Positions 20,001-26,560 of a stretch of 26,560 nt of DNA are shown piece by piece. How positions within the stretch are numbered: position 1 is the first letter of the stretch; every line of letters begins with the position of its first letter. The stretch is taken from contig BLXT01007646.1 in NCBI GenBank assembly GCA_019648995.1, forward strand, positions 415,651 through 442,210, written 5' to 3'. The notes below the pieces were generated by a model. The model was not told where the DNA came from and did no database searches. It was given only the letters and a program-made list of their open reading frames with translations. Source of the DNA: Plakobranchus ocellatus (Eukaryota > Mollusca > Gastropoda > Plakobranchidae). A program made the position numbers and the translations under genes.

Positions 20001-21932
20001 AATATTTTGAAGTCTTATAATTCTAAGTTTTTGTCCATTCACTGGCCCTTCGAGTTACAAGGTTTCCACTGTATATTACGAGGCACAGTTCAAAGAAATA
20101 CTTTTATATATTTAGTCTTGAAAAATTAGAACACGCTAAATATGATACGTCTAAAGTAGGATGGTCTTAAAGCAGGCTCAGTATAAATTTTTTAAATAGT
20201 GAAGCAATTAAATTCAATCGGTAATGGTGTCTTTGCTAAATGATGGCTTTCAGTCTTGTAGTAATAACTGAACAATATGTTCACACTATCACTCTCAAAA
20301 GCTTGATATCACAGCAGCTGAAGTGAACCTTGTTTAAGGTGAATTGTGCCACCCACTTTTCAAGGGAGATTATTTTGAAAACTTTGACGTACAGTTTTTT
20401 TTAATTATAAACATAAGTCTTTTGTAATTGTAAGTTAATTTTACTTCACAGAAGTCGCCAGCATCATAAATCAAGATATATTTCTTATTTCCCGAGTGGT
20501 AAAATGTGGTTCATGAGGAAATGAGAGAGTGCAAACAGATTTCTTTTTTTCCTTTCTGCAAACTTTCCATTAATTGATTGGGTGGTTGAGAAAAATAAAT
20601 TTAGAAATTAATTCTGCTGTGGTCTCAAATCTTACTGTATCAATAAGAACAATAACTATAGATGACGCATACCTGTTTGCTGTTCTATTTTTGATGTTCT
20701 ATTTTTTCTATTATCATATATCAGCAGTTAAGAAAAGTAGACAACTGAAAAACTTGATAAGAGGTAAAAGAGATGAAGCATTTACCGGTTTTTATCAATA
20801 AAATTAGAAATGCAGAGTTCTCCCAGAATATCACTATAAAAACTTTACAGTGGCACCGGAATTTGTGTTTTGCAACACTGAATTCAGGTAAAACTGTTGG
20901 TTTGCTCATGCATGGCCTCTACATTGCACCTATCAGTTGCAGACCTCTGAGCTGTACAGTTTGTACAGGGTGATCATAAACACCAATTTTTATTATAAGT
21001 AGTAGTAGCATATTACTTTACTATTATTATTTTCTTTTGTTTTAAGTTTGTTTTTTGGTTTTGATTTTTGTTGTATTTCAGCAATGCATTCAAAGACGAT
21101 AATAAATAAAGGCATAACAATTTTTATTACTTGCCAAGATGATAATTACATAAATAAACTCCTCTCCAACAACACGCGGTAAAATAATAATTGATCATAT
21201 ATAATAATTGTAGAGACAAACGCATTGTGCAGCTTTTTTGTACCTCTCCCCCCCCCCAATTAAGAAACTGGAGACTAAAATGCTCTTGAAGATTTAAGCT
21301 CTCGCTACAAGGAGATTTTAAAAAGGCTGACCAAAAATATTAATAATAGTAAGATTGAAATGAAACTATAATTTCAATTTCGCCATTTAGATCTAGAAGA
21401 GATTTTCTTCTAAATTTTTTTATCTTGTTTATAAAATGCTCTTTAAAATATATTGATTAAAATTGTTTTTTTACAAATCTGCTATGGAGTCAATTTGATA
21501 TTTCAAGCTATTTCGATTTTAAAAAATCTTCATCTCACTCTTGTAGGCTCCTTTTCTTCAGCCTAAATCACTTACTTTGTATAATCAAGCCTCATTGGTT
21601 TCAAGTTTTAAAAGTTGCTGTCATGTTTCAAAAAACTTTTTTTGAATAATTTCTTTATTAAGATGATGGATATGTTACCTTGAATATAACTTGAAACTAT
21701 TTTTTATATGTCAATAATATAGGTCCAACACAATGGGCTCATTCAGAGGATCCCACATCCCACACTGGGAGAAGTGAAAGTGGTTGGACCTGCAGTAAGA
21801 TACAGTGCTACTTCAACTGTCCCACTCACGGCTCCTCCGCTATTGGGTCAACACACAGATGAAGTTCTCACACAGCTACTTGGTTATTCACGCTCCCAAG
21901 TTGCCAGCCTCAAGCAAGCTAAAGTTGTATGA
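1167..21932 (+). CDS. SUGCT: Succinyl-CoA:glutarate CoA-transferase-like, class III CoA-transferase (complete, 12 coding exons)
   Basis: The exons are 1167-1489, 1900-1973, 3662-3747, 5300-5350, 7360-7480, 7963-8054, 9260-9403, 10469-10564, 16313-16384, 17582-17679, 19117-19219 and 21723-21932. They sum to 1470 nt (489 residues plus TGA), all introns are GT-AG, and phases match at every junction. Visible family motifs in order are: [15 protein letters not shown] (about 98-113), [13 protein letters not shown] (121-133), [49 protein letters not shown] with presumed nucleophile Asp290, [19 protein letters not shown], and LLGQHTDE near the C-terminus. Class III enzymes move CoA between carboxylates through an aspartyl-CoA thioester. 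SUGCT uses succinyl-CoA and glutarate, acts in lysine/tryptophan catabolism in mitochondria, and its loss in humans causes glutaric aciduria type III. Human SUGCT is about 440 residues, so this protein is longer, mainly at the N-terminus. The class assignment is strong. The SUGCT orthology is inferred from motif similarity recalled from the human protein; another family III transferase is the alternative. Confidence 0.93.
1490..1899 (+). other. SUGCT: Intron 1 (410 bp)
   Basis: AT-rich, with a short TG/TA microsatellite-like stretch at about 1694-1735 and a strong T-rich tract (about 1821-1890) before the acceptor. No separate gene or element is seen. Confidence 0.85.
1900..1973 (+). CDS. SUGCT: Exon 2: N-terminal nucleotide-binding-type motif
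   Basis: The acceptor is gacacag| after a long T-rich tract and the donor is G|gtatgtg. The exon completes Arg108 and encodes 109-132, opening [20 protein letters not shown] and closing VERP, with the first base of Gly133. This is one of the most conserved stretches of class III CoA-transferases, lying near the CoA-binding N-terminal domain. Confidence 0.95.
1974..3661 (+). other. SUGCT: Intron 2 (1688 bp)
   Basis: AT-rich intronic DNA with a long A tract at about 2410-2432 and a C-run at about 3511-3520. Short ORFs on both strands have low-complexity, Phe/Ile/Lys-rich translations and no recognisable domain. No mobile element is clear. Confidence 0.8.
3662..3747 (+). CDS. SUGCT: Exon 3: WGPPF...NRNKK segment
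   Basis: The acceptor is ttttttttaag| and the donor is AAG|gtgagc (phase 0). It completes Gly133 and encodes residues 134-161, including [14 protein letters not shown] and the NRNKK motif that is characteristic of CaiB/BaiF enzymes. The 86-bp length keeps the frame from the phase-1 donor of exon 2. Confidence 0.95.
3748..5299 (+). other. SUGCT: Intron 3 (1552 bp)
   Basis: Contains a 14-bp-arm hairpin at 4180-4226 beside a pogo-like CAGTGGAA sequence. It also has a patch of higher GC at about 4550-4760 that includes the palindrome GGTACCGGTAC, which may be an old insertion of unknown type. No coding sequence is recognised. Confidence 0.75.
4169..4226 (+). repeat. Hairpin with pogo/Tigger-like terminal sequence
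   Basis: TA (4167-4168) is followed by CAGTGGAACACG, like the ends of pogo-type Tc1/mariner elements. GTTTAAACCAAAAT at 4180-4193 is perfectly complementary to ATTTTGGTTTAAAC at 4213-4226, with a 19-nt loop. It may be one end of a transposon or a short foldback remnant. I found no matching opposite end nearby. Confidence 0.5.
5300..5350 (+). CDS. SUGCT: Exon 4: 51-bp microexon-like exon ([11 protein letters not shown])
   Basis: The acceptor is cactttcag| and the preferred donor is AAAAAA|gtaggt (phase 0). It encodes residues 162-178, the strand after NRNKK followed by a helix start ([14 protein letters not shown]). A second GT lies four bases downstream (gtag|gtatga). I chose the upstream donor because the joined peptide LIKK-MAAVSDV aligns with the family without an insertion and keeps the frame into exon 5. 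Confidence 0.9.
5671..6069. repeat. Near-perfect inverted repeat (MITE-like or foldback)
   Basis: The left arm 5671-5755 (85 nt) and right arm 5992-6069 (78 nt) are reverse complements except for one substitution and a 7-nt insertion in the left arm. Weaker complementarity extends outward to about 5639 and 6105. The 236-nt interior is AT-rich and unrelated. The arms contain the distinctive GC-rich core CAAACCGGGGCATAAGTA. High arm identity indicates a recent origin or conversion. In a transcript the arms would fold into a long duplex. Confidence 0.9.
6226..6761 (+). pseudogene. Decayed transposon-associated ORF
   Basis: A good start context (tcaaaATGG) at 6226 opens MASKQNII then a TGA at 6250-6252. 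The frame resumes with alpha-helical, charged sequence ([18 protein letters not shown]) to about 6384. A different frame (6392-6535) gives a Ser/Glu/Asp-rich tract containing [18 protein letters not shown] third frame (6549-6761) carries a small Cys motif, RFVCGCKLK, then a further Cys and TVSELSK. The Cys-rich head with a following ELS motif resembles N-terminal regions of multicopy invertebrate transposon proteins that I recall without a firm name. It needs at least one stop suppressed and two frame changes, so it is not functional. Confidence 0.5.
7360..7480 (+). CDS. SUGCT: Exon 5: [10 protein letters not shown] and YCSITG segment
   Basis: The acceptor is ggttcctag| and the donor is ACTG|gtaaag (phase 1). 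It encodes residues 179-218 plus the first base of Gly219. [18 protein letters not shown] and LIYCSITG are strongly conserved class III CoA-transferase signatures. Confidence 0.95.
7481..7962 (+). other. SUGCT: Intron 5 (482 bp)
   Basis: Ordinary AT-rich intronic sequence; no feature is recognised beyond splice sites. Confidence 0.85.
7963..8054 (+). CDS. SUGCT: Exon 6: GYGQTG, RAGYD and GGLMHITG motifs
   Basis: The acceptor is ggaatgttatag| and the donor is GCG|gtaaat (phase 0). It finishes Gly219 and encodes 220-249. The glycine-rich GYGQTG loop, the RAGYD motif and the GLMHITGP motif are the substrate/CoA-pocket signatures of the family. Confidence 0.95.
8055..9259 (+). other. SUGCT: Intron 6 (1205 bp)
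   Basis: AT-rich, with a stable hairpin at 8410-8453 and several T tracts. No gene or mobile element is recognised. Confidence 0.8.
8410..8453. repeat. Two-part hairpin
   Basis: GACTTAGC (8427-8434) and GCTAAGTC (8439-8446) pair perfectly around an ACAA tetraloop. An outer CACTGG (8410-8415) pairs with CCAGTG (8448-8453). The stem is interrupted by an 11-nt asymmetric bulge. Too small to assign to a family; function unknown. Confidence 0.6.
9260..9403 (+). CDS. SUGCT: Exon 7: catalytic Asp290 exon
   Basis: The acceptor is ctctttgtcag| and the donor is AAT|gtatga (phase 0). It encodes 48 residues (250-297). [14 protein letters not shown] is the conserved helix, and [14 protein letters not shown] carries Asp290. 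By analogy with Asp169 of formyl-CoA transferase, this is the nucleophile that forms the aspartyl-CoA thioester. The key residue is intact, so the enzyme is predicted to be active. Confidence 0.96.
9404..10468 (+). other. SUGCT: Intron 7 (1065 bp)
   Basis: AT-rich intronic DNA with a pyrimidine-rich acceptor tract. Minus-strand ORFs here are Phe/Lys-rich low-complexity translations. Nothing else is recognised. Confidence 0.85.
10469..10564 (+). CDS. SUGCT: Exon 8: [13 protein letters not shown] segment
   Basis: The acceptor is ttttctctccacag| and the donor is CAG|gtaagc, a near-consensus site (phase 0). It encodes 298-329. Arg317 in [15 protein letters not shown] sits in a motif where I recall the recurrent human glutaric aciduria III missense site (an Arg to Trp change). 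That correspondence is from memory and should be aligned. Confidence 0.95.
10941..10964. repeat. 24-nt near-perfect palindrome
   Basis: TGCAAGGTAATTAATCACCTTGCA: eleven of twelve base pairs are complementary. Could be a hairpin or protein site; no function can be assigned. Confidence 0.6.
11812..11872 (+). mobile_element. SINE tail fragment related to the element at 107-250
   Basis: GAGATCACAGCTTAATTGTGGACTGGGTATA (11823-11853, two short parts of one match) aligns to 218-248 with a few substitutions and small indels. It is followed by an (AATC)-like run, as the first copy is followed by an (AACT)-like run. No tRNA-like head is evident, so it is a 5'-truncated or diverged copy. Confidence 0.55.
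11891..12346 (+). pseudogene. Transposon-derived protein fragment (151 codons)
   Basis: This is the longest open frame outside the CoA-transferase exons. Its translation contains [20 protein letters not shown], then [13 protein letters not shown], and later [15 protein letters not shown] recognise the pattern HILE-x-H-x2-PFI ... G-L-G-x-x-GEQG-x-x-S/P-IH ... H-L-L-Q-V-A/S-P from recurrent C-terminal regions of uncharacterised multicopy transposon proteins in invertebrates. I cannot name the superfamily. Upstream transposase parts are missing. It is intronic and same-strand, and probably a relic rather than an expressed gene. Confidence 0.6.
13430..14580 (+). repeat. Decayed tandem array, unit roughly 110-150 bp
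   Basis: A recurring block of the form TCATTATCAT-(C/T)-CCTGCCTTACCTGTRA ... GTGRTCATGATTTRAAGTARATTT-ATAATTTT occurs several times. The CCTTACCTGT-like core appears near 13711, 13941, 14049, 14256, 14374 and 14523, with partial copies near 13868 and 14138. Intervals are about 108-149 bp, or roughly twice that where a copy is missing or worn. Copies are diverged, so the array is old. No coding frame is preserved. Confidence 0.6.
15453..15875 (+). other. Unassigned ORF, 140 codons, probably non-coding
   Basis: An ATG-started frame in AT-rich intron 8. The translation is rich in Lys, Asn, Ile and Ser with no recognisable motif, membrane pattern or family match. Its length is only modestly above chance for such composition. 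It is listed so the reader knows it exists; I do not claim a gene. Confidence 0.15.
16313..16384 (+). CDS. SUGCT: Exon 9: [16 protein letters not shown] segment
   Basis: The acceptor is gtttattcgcag| and the donor is GTGAAA|gtaata (phase 0). It encodes 24 residues (330-353). The stretch [19 protein letters not shown] matches the second-domain strand pair of the family (typically DG...VGAGN). It follows the largest intron, which is 5748 bp. Confidence 0.93.
16385..17581 (+). other. SUGCT: Intron 9 (1197 bp)
   Basis: Dominated by a trinucleotide-rich region at about 16797-17215. T tracts at about 17366-17398 precede the acceptor. ORFs encoding poly-Thr, poly-Val, poly-Ser or poly-Leu across this region are translations of the microsatellite, not genes. 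Confidence 0.85.
16797..17215. repeat. Compound trinucleotide microsatellite with pure (ACT)n core
   Basis: A perfect (ACT)n run of about 71 nt (roughly 23 to 24 copies) spans 16961-17031. It is flanked on both sides by degenerate NCT/ACC/GCT triplets, giving about 420 bp of imperfect triplet repeat. The pure core should be length-polymorphic. Confidence 0.95.
17582..17679 (+). CDS. SUGCT: Exon 10: small-domain helices
   Basis: The acceptor is ggtttaacag| and the donor is CTCTGT|gtaagt, a consensus site (phase 2). It encodes residues 354-385 and two bases of Val386. [20 protein letters not shown] followed by NREELLKLL is the family's typical pattern of a helical substrate-lid region. Confidence 0.94.
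17680..19116 (+). other. SUGCT: Intron 10 (1437 bp)
   Basis: AT-rich. A (TA)/(TG) microsatellite at 19029-19084 lies shortly before the acceptor. No gene or mobile element is recognised. Confidence 0.85.
19029..19084. repeat. TA/TG/CA dinucleotide microsatellite
   Basis: ACACACATATATATAT followed by TGTGTATGTGTGTGT and then ATATATATACATATAT; alternating purine-pyrimidine tract 33 nt before exon 11, partly self-complementary. Confidence 0.9.
19117..19219 (+). CDS. SUGCT: Exon 11: [18 protein letters not shown] segment
   Basis: The acceptor is cttgttttaag| and the donor is CCACAG|gtagaa (phase 0). It completes Val386 and encodes 387-420. W...[14 protein letters not shown] followed by VFSDPQ is the highly conserved C-terminal motif of class III CoA-transferases (G-P-I/V-N). 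Confidence 0.95.
19220..21722 (+). other. SUGCT: Intron 11 (2503 bp)
   Basis: Includes a probable pogo-like element (19318-20071), a short (AC)n run near 19800-19816 and a C-run near 21248-21257. Short ORFs around 20574-20973 have no recognisable domain. The rest is AT-rich intronic DNA. Confidence 0.75.
19318..20071. mobile_element. Probable non-autonomous pogo/Tigger-like element (about 754 bp)
   Basis: TA then GAGTGGAAACCTC at the left and GGTTTCCACTG then TA at the right form short terminal inverted repeats with a TA target duplication. Read from the right end inward, the sequence runs CAGTGGAAACCTTGTAACTC and then GAAGGGCCAGTGAATGG, which strongly resembles the termini of pogo-type Tc1/mariner elements. 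The left end diverges soon after the first 13 bases. There is no transposase ORF. Includes AGATCTAGA words and an (AC)n run. Confidence 0.55.
21723..21932 (+). CDS. SUGCT: Exon 12: C-terminus and stop codon
   Basis: The acceptor is caataatatag|. It encodes 421-489 and ends at TGA 21930-21932. [29 protein letters not shown], and [12 protein letters not shown] with the final helix match the family end. The stop lies shortly after the LLGQHT helix, as expected, so the C-terminus is complete. Confidence 0.95.
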   Translation, partial: VQHNGLIQRIPHPTLGEVKVVGPAVRYSATSTVPLTAPPLLGQHTDEVLTQLLGYSRSQVASLKQAKVV

Positions 21933-22087
21933 TTATCTACCTTATGAGACAATTGTGTTTTTAAACTACTTATATTACTTCAAATGATTTGTGTGCTTAA
22001 CTTTTTTTGGATCATTTATAATCGAGTACTCATAAATTTATGTTTTCAGGAGGGGTGATGGTGAAAAGAATATCCACTCATCTCCTC

Positions 22088-22140
22088 ATTAAAATTATTT
22101 TTACCGTGGTGATCTTTTGCCTTAGCATTAAATATTAAAT
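22088..22140 (+). promoter_or_regulatory. SUGCT: Candidate polyadenylation signals
   Basis: ATTAAA occurs at 22088-22093, 22128-22133 and 22135-22140, about 155-210 nt past the stop. A canonical AATAAA also lies at 22964-22969. The sequence does not tell which is used; ATTAAA words are common by chance in DNA this AT-rich. Confidence 0.3.
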
Positions 22141-22183
22141 GTAACAACGCTAACATAAATATTGAATGTAACAACGCTAACAC
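22130..22183 (+). repeat. Two-copy 27-bp tandem duplication
   Basis: AAATATTAAATGTAACAACG plus CTAACAT at 22130-22156 is repeated at 22157-22183 with two differences. It lies in the presumed 3'UTR or just beyond it and overlaps ATTAAA words. Confidence 0.95.
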
Positions 22184-24315
22184 GGTCATCTCCCTCACTG
22201 CCATCTATAAACACAAGCACAAGTGTGGTACCTAGCGGGGATGCCTGCCACTGCCATCCACGCATATTGCAGTGTTAAATCTAGGCCAGTGAGTGTAAGT
22301 TTAGGCCCAACCTAATGTCACACCTTTCCTCCTCTCCTGTGCGCATCCCCTCCCCCCCTCCCAATCTCATCATCCTCACAGTGACGCAATCAAAATGAAT
22401 AGTCTGTGTTGTTGGGCACATTAATTTTGCTAATTTGCTGCGAGGGGCGGCCAGGCAAAAGCATTTTGGTTTAGTTTGATCTGAAAACAGGTCAAGATCG
22501 TAGAATTAAGAGAAATGAGCCAAGCAGCATGTCGATTTGGGCAAAATTTTGTTTGTAAGGATAAAGAGGGAATTATTTGGGACTTTTTAGGTGTGTCAAG
22601 TTAAGGGTATTGTCAAATTGTGAGAATTATATGTAGTGCACTGTAGTTTGTTTATTGTATTCAAGCAAGCAGTTTATTATGTCCTTATATTGATACCCAA
22701 ATCAGCCGCAACATTAAAGATAAATTGTTTTTTTTTCACTCTAAAACATTATTCACGAGTGCGAACTTTCTGGTTTTTGCCACAAAATCTTTTTTTTTAT
22801 TTTTTTAATCACCAAAATCTGGTGAAAGGAAAATTTCAGCCCCCACCCCCCCCATAAAGAGTGCAAGGTATAAGAGCACTAAAATCAGTAAGAAAAAGAA
22901 AACCTTTCTTCTGGCTTGTAGCTGCTTGAAAAATACGCTTATCAGCTTGATTCTTATTCTGGCAATAAAACCCTCTTTTTTCATTCAAAACATCATGTCA
23001 AGGAGGAGGCATAGCATATCAGGCTATCATGTTTTTAGGACAGTTATTAATTTTTTAACCTGTTTTTCCCTTATTGTAACTTCAAATGTGTTTTTCTCAA
23101 ACTGTTTTTTTTTTTTTTTTTCGTAAAAAAATCTCTCTCATCTGTTCTTTTTCGGTATTTATCATGATAGGTGAAATAAGAAAGGCATTCTTGAGTACCT
23201 TATTCTGGAGAAATCCTAAAAATTGGGTAAAAGTACTCGTATCAGTTCTTGATTTTTCATAAAACGTTGATTTTGAAATACATTATAAGTTTATTTTAAC
23301 ATAGAAGAGCAGACTTGTGAACATTCCATTTTGACCATGAAAAAATTCTGCTGAATGACTTAGAATTCCATTATTTAGACTGCTGTTGTTAAAATTCCAT
23401 TGAATAATTGAGGAGGACAGAGGAAAAAGAAATGTCTCGTTTTATACTTTCTATCAATCCAATATCAATAACTATCGTACACTGTTGCCCGATTTAAAAA
23501 TGGTATTGAATAATATCTTTCATAAGACCCAATTATCCATTTACATTCCATTCCATTATTTTTTTTCAACCCAAAATGAAAATATGTAATAAGCGATCAA
23601 ACTTTCCTTTATCAATATGTCATGGGGCATCATGTTCCTGCGGTCATGAACTCAAGTTTATGCCATTTATGCTTGTGGTCAGAACAAAGGCATATCAATG
23701 TAGTGCTCACTTGCAAGAGACGAAGTATGTTTTTTATAAAACTTGATAGTAGTGACCCTGTTTCAATCTTATTTAGAATGTGACCTTATTATGCTCACAA
23801 AATTCTGACAGTAAGGATGCAGAACTATTGCGATCATATGAGATGGATTGATTTAATAGATCTAAAACCCATTGCCTAAAAACCTAGGCATAAATTGTAT
23901 GCGAGTGTGCCCCTAGTAGAATTCCAAGAAGAACAGAAAAAGACTCTATTGATTGTTGAAGTATATAACAAAACCGAGATTGAAATCTCACAGATCACAT
24001 GATCCATCAATCTGAAATTTTGAAATAGTGGAATATAATGTTATCAATAAACCTATGTGAGGTTCTAGTTATCAATGCATATCGTGGATTAGATACAGAC
24101 CTTGGCTTACATTCAACTTCGAGCTTGGGTTTTGATACACATTTTTATTTTAAAAGAAGTTCAGGTTACTTTCAAACATATGAACTTATTGTAAGGAAAA
24201 TGTTTCACTCAGTCAAGATCAAAGCTGGGTAGATCTGATATAGATTTTGTTCAGGTCAAATGTATTGGCTTTAGATTAAGGTGAACTGAGCTGTCAGTCT
24301 AGTATCTAAAGTAAG

Positions 24316-24573
24316 ATGGGTCCCACACTTAGTCCAAGTATCGGGGAACCAGGTAAGGTCCTGATTGTTTTTGGCATATGGCCTCATGAGGTAGTTTGCC
24401 ATTACTTTCCTTGTCGCCTTTACTTTCGTGGTCTTAAGAGACCTAGCTACCCATTTAGTATTGGGTGGACACAGAGGAGCAATGAAAAATTGACTTGGCC
24501 CGGACTGGGATTCGAACCTCGGACCTTTGATTGGCAGCCAACTGTCCTACCAGATGAGCCACCGCTCCCCCCT
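24316..24573 (-). mobile_element. tRNA-derived SINE, tRNA-Gly(GCC)-like head, minus strand
   Basis: On the minus strand the head begins at about 24572 with GGAGCGGTGG. An A-box-like TGGCTCATCTGG lies at 24561-24550 and a perfect B box GGTTCGAATCC at 24518-24508. An anticodon-like loop CTGCCAA (24537-24531) would place GCC, matching glycine. A non-tRNA body of some 180 bp follows, containing the palindrome CCTCATGAGG. The acceptor arm is not intact and the body is attached, so it is a SINE rather than a tRNA gene. The 3' boundary is uncertain. Confidence 0.7.
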
Positions 24574-26560
24574 AGGATCTATACTTATTAAAAAATGTTC
24601 ATGATCTGTAATTTTTTTTCTTCGTGGTCTGATACAAGATTACCCCTTATGTTTTTATGAGGAGGACAAACAAGATTTTGAAAAAGCCCATCTAATTCCA
24701 GTCAAATTCCATCGATTCCTGTTGCCAATCTTTCAAATGTCTGAAATGTTTTATATCAAATTTCCAAAGATGAGCACACAATGCTGCCTAGAACTATTTG
24801 TATTGCTCCACTCTACATCTCTAGCTTGTTTGCCCTCCCTATGGGTTTTGCAGGGGTCTATAAATAGTTTCCTCACTTTTTTAAAATCATTTCTATTAAA
24901 TCTGCATATAGATTATTTTATAGTATTCCTATTTTCCACCCTGTTTGGCTTTCATTTGTTTCTGTTTTTGTTTTTTTTTAGATCTGTTGTAATCCAGCTA
25001 GATTAGATGGTTTGGTAGGACTAGACCTGGTTAGAAGTTGTTGAAATTCATTTTTCACTTATCAAATCTTGTCTCTAGTCGTCTTTCGACTCTAGATTTA
25101 TTCAAAATGACTCCAAGCATATGATTTGATCAAATTAAGATATTCTAGTCAAGATCTAGGTGTCATTGTAAAATACATGTAGTTTGCTTTGGTTTTGGAT
25201 CATATGAAAAAATATATGGTTTATAAGTAGTAGTAGTAGGTTGACTCGCAGGGTAATATAAACTTTGTATCACCTTTGCAGGTCAATTCAACTTTACTTG
25301 CTTTCATCCATGCATTTTGAAAATCAGTGGAGATTTGATTTGATTTGATCTTGTGTGTGAAACCATGGTTCTTATCTTTTTCCCAAACTTGCTTTGTTCT
25401 AAATTTCTGGTCTGATATCAATCACACAATCACAACCATTATAAATAACAGTCTAACTTGACAATGTTGGGTCAATCAGTAAATGTTGAAATTGAAATAT
25501 GAAGAAAGTGTCTTAGTACTCTCAGGAATGGTTATCTCGTCCTAAATTTAAAATTTTAGAATTTTTTACATACTTTTTTGTTTTACGAAAAATCTGTGGT
25601 TGAGACCTCATATTTTGAATTTGTGAAATTTAAATTTATACTTAATTCAAAGTTGGTCACTTTTACTCCAATTTCCAGCCATGCCATTTAGTTATATTGA
25701 AAATTTTTGATAAGGTCAGAGTTTGACAGGAGAATCCAGTTGCTACTTTTTTTTAACTCATCTCATTAAGGCCATATAATCAAAGTAGGCCTACATAGAG
25801 TCACATCTTGATGTATAAAAGTGACATAATAGTTATTTTGAACTGCCACTATAGTGCCAGCAATGTGTATTTGTGTTCTTTTTGCTTCTAAGTACAAACA
25901 AGTCTGTGATCATGAGGGAAAAAAAGGTGAAAGAGTTTAAGCCAATACACTTTGACTGAGCAGTGATTTATGCTCTATTTTTAGTCACAAGAGAAGGACA
26001 CTGTTAACGGTAATGTGTTTGTGGGTAGCTAGCGATGATTGACACGTCAAGTTTATATCTGCACGACTAGGGAGGGAGAGAGCTTGTTTGAGCTACAAGT
26101 GTTGAATGAAAAACAATGTGTATCAATCGAACTCGATGATAGCTGGTTAAGCATTATTTGCATGCTAAAAGGAGAGGTTAGGCATCAACCGCCAGGGCTT
26201 GTCACATCTTGTGCAAGCTTCTTCCTGGTAATGGACCTGAAACCAACTTGGCTGTCTTAAAAGAACACACATTCATCCTGGTTCTTCCTCACTACTAAAT
26301 TCTTTTTTTCTCTTTTCTATTGTATGCGGATAATTCATAGTCACTTTGTCAGCTAGTCATTATTTGCTACCCCATGCATACAAAGCAGGGGATTTAAAGT
26401 TTATAAACTTACATAAAATGCTTGAATCGAATTAAAAGGCAATAGTAAAAGAATTGTATATAAAAGATGATTTTTTTCCCCTTTTCTTTTATCTTTTTGA
26501 TACTGATATTTATCATAGGGTTTTTGTATGTAATCCGTCCACAAAGGGTGATCTCAAGCT

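Larger units (their letters stand above)
21933..26560. other. 3'UTR and downstream DNA, no second gene recognised
   Basis: Starts with the presumed 3'UTR. Contains candidate poly(A) signals, a 27-bp duplication, a GC-rich patch at about 22180-22500, poly-T tracts, a minus-strand SINE near 24316-24573 and short simple repeats such as (AGT)n near 25227 and (GATTT)n near 25330. Frames reaching 60-94 codons here are Phe/Leu-rich or lie within repeats and show no family motif. Confidence 0.7.

Noticed and set aside
24508..24573. A tRNA-Gly gene on the minus strand.
   Set aside because: The acceptor stem does not close properly, the anticodon stem has a mismatch, and a SINE body follows directly.
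24316..24591. A 91-codon plus-strand frame containing FEPRTFDWQPTVLPDEPPLP.
   Set aside because: The translation comes from the antisense of a tRNA-derived SINE; the phrase arises from the reversed B box and anticodon arm, and is common in spurious predictions.
26039..26260. A 73-codon frame near the window end.
   Set aside because: It begins at a TTG rather than ATG, shows no recognisable domain and has no visible splice context; chance ORF is more likely.
1..26560. CRISPR arrays, operons or bacterial defence systems.
   Set aside because: No regularly spaced direct repeats with unique spacers, no clustered prokaryotic genes; the introns and SINEs show a eukaryotic genome.

Overview
The window is eukaryotic. 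It holds one complete, intron-rich gene on the plus strand, encoding a class III (CaiB/BaiF, formyl-CoA-transferase-like) CoA-transferase. The best match I recognise is mitochondrial succinyl-CoA:glutarate CoA-transferase (SUGCT, formerly C7orf10). Twelve coding exons between 1167 and 21932, joined by eleven GT-AG introns, read through without interruption to a 489-residue protein. The rest is AT-rich intronic and flanking DNA with homopolymer tracts, microsatellites, tRNA-derived SINE-like elements and decayed DNA transposons. This fits an animal genome. Palindromic words such as AGATCTAGA and GTAGGCCTAC recur, which to me suggests a marine invertebrate, perhaps a mollusc, but that is a weak inference and the species is not determined.

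Layout: 1-1166 is upstream DNA with a SINE-like element near 107-250 and a possible 5'UTR from about 1092. Exon 1 (1167-1489) carries a long presequence-like N-terminus. Exons 2-6 (1900-8054) encode the first half of the CoA-transferase fold. Exon 7 (9260-9403) carries the presumed catalytic Asp290. Exons 8-12 (10469-21932) complete the C-terminal half. Downstream, 21933-26560 has no gene I recognise; it contains candidate poly(A) signals, a 27-bp duplication, a GC-rich patch and a minus-strand tRNA-derived SINE.

Repeats of interest are: an almost perfect inverted repeat in intron 4 (5671-5755 / 5992-6069) beside a decayed transposon-like ORF; a hairpin next to a pogo-like end in intron 3; a SINE tail, a transposon-derived ORF of 151 codons and a decayed tandem array of roughly 110-150-bp units in intron 8; an (ACT)n tract in intron 9; and a probable non-autonomous pogo-like element in intron 11.

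There is no operon or multi-gene system here. I found no evidence of a new defence, biosynthetic or regulatory system. The noteworthy material is the repeat structure inside the introns and the unusual N-terminal extension of the enzyme.
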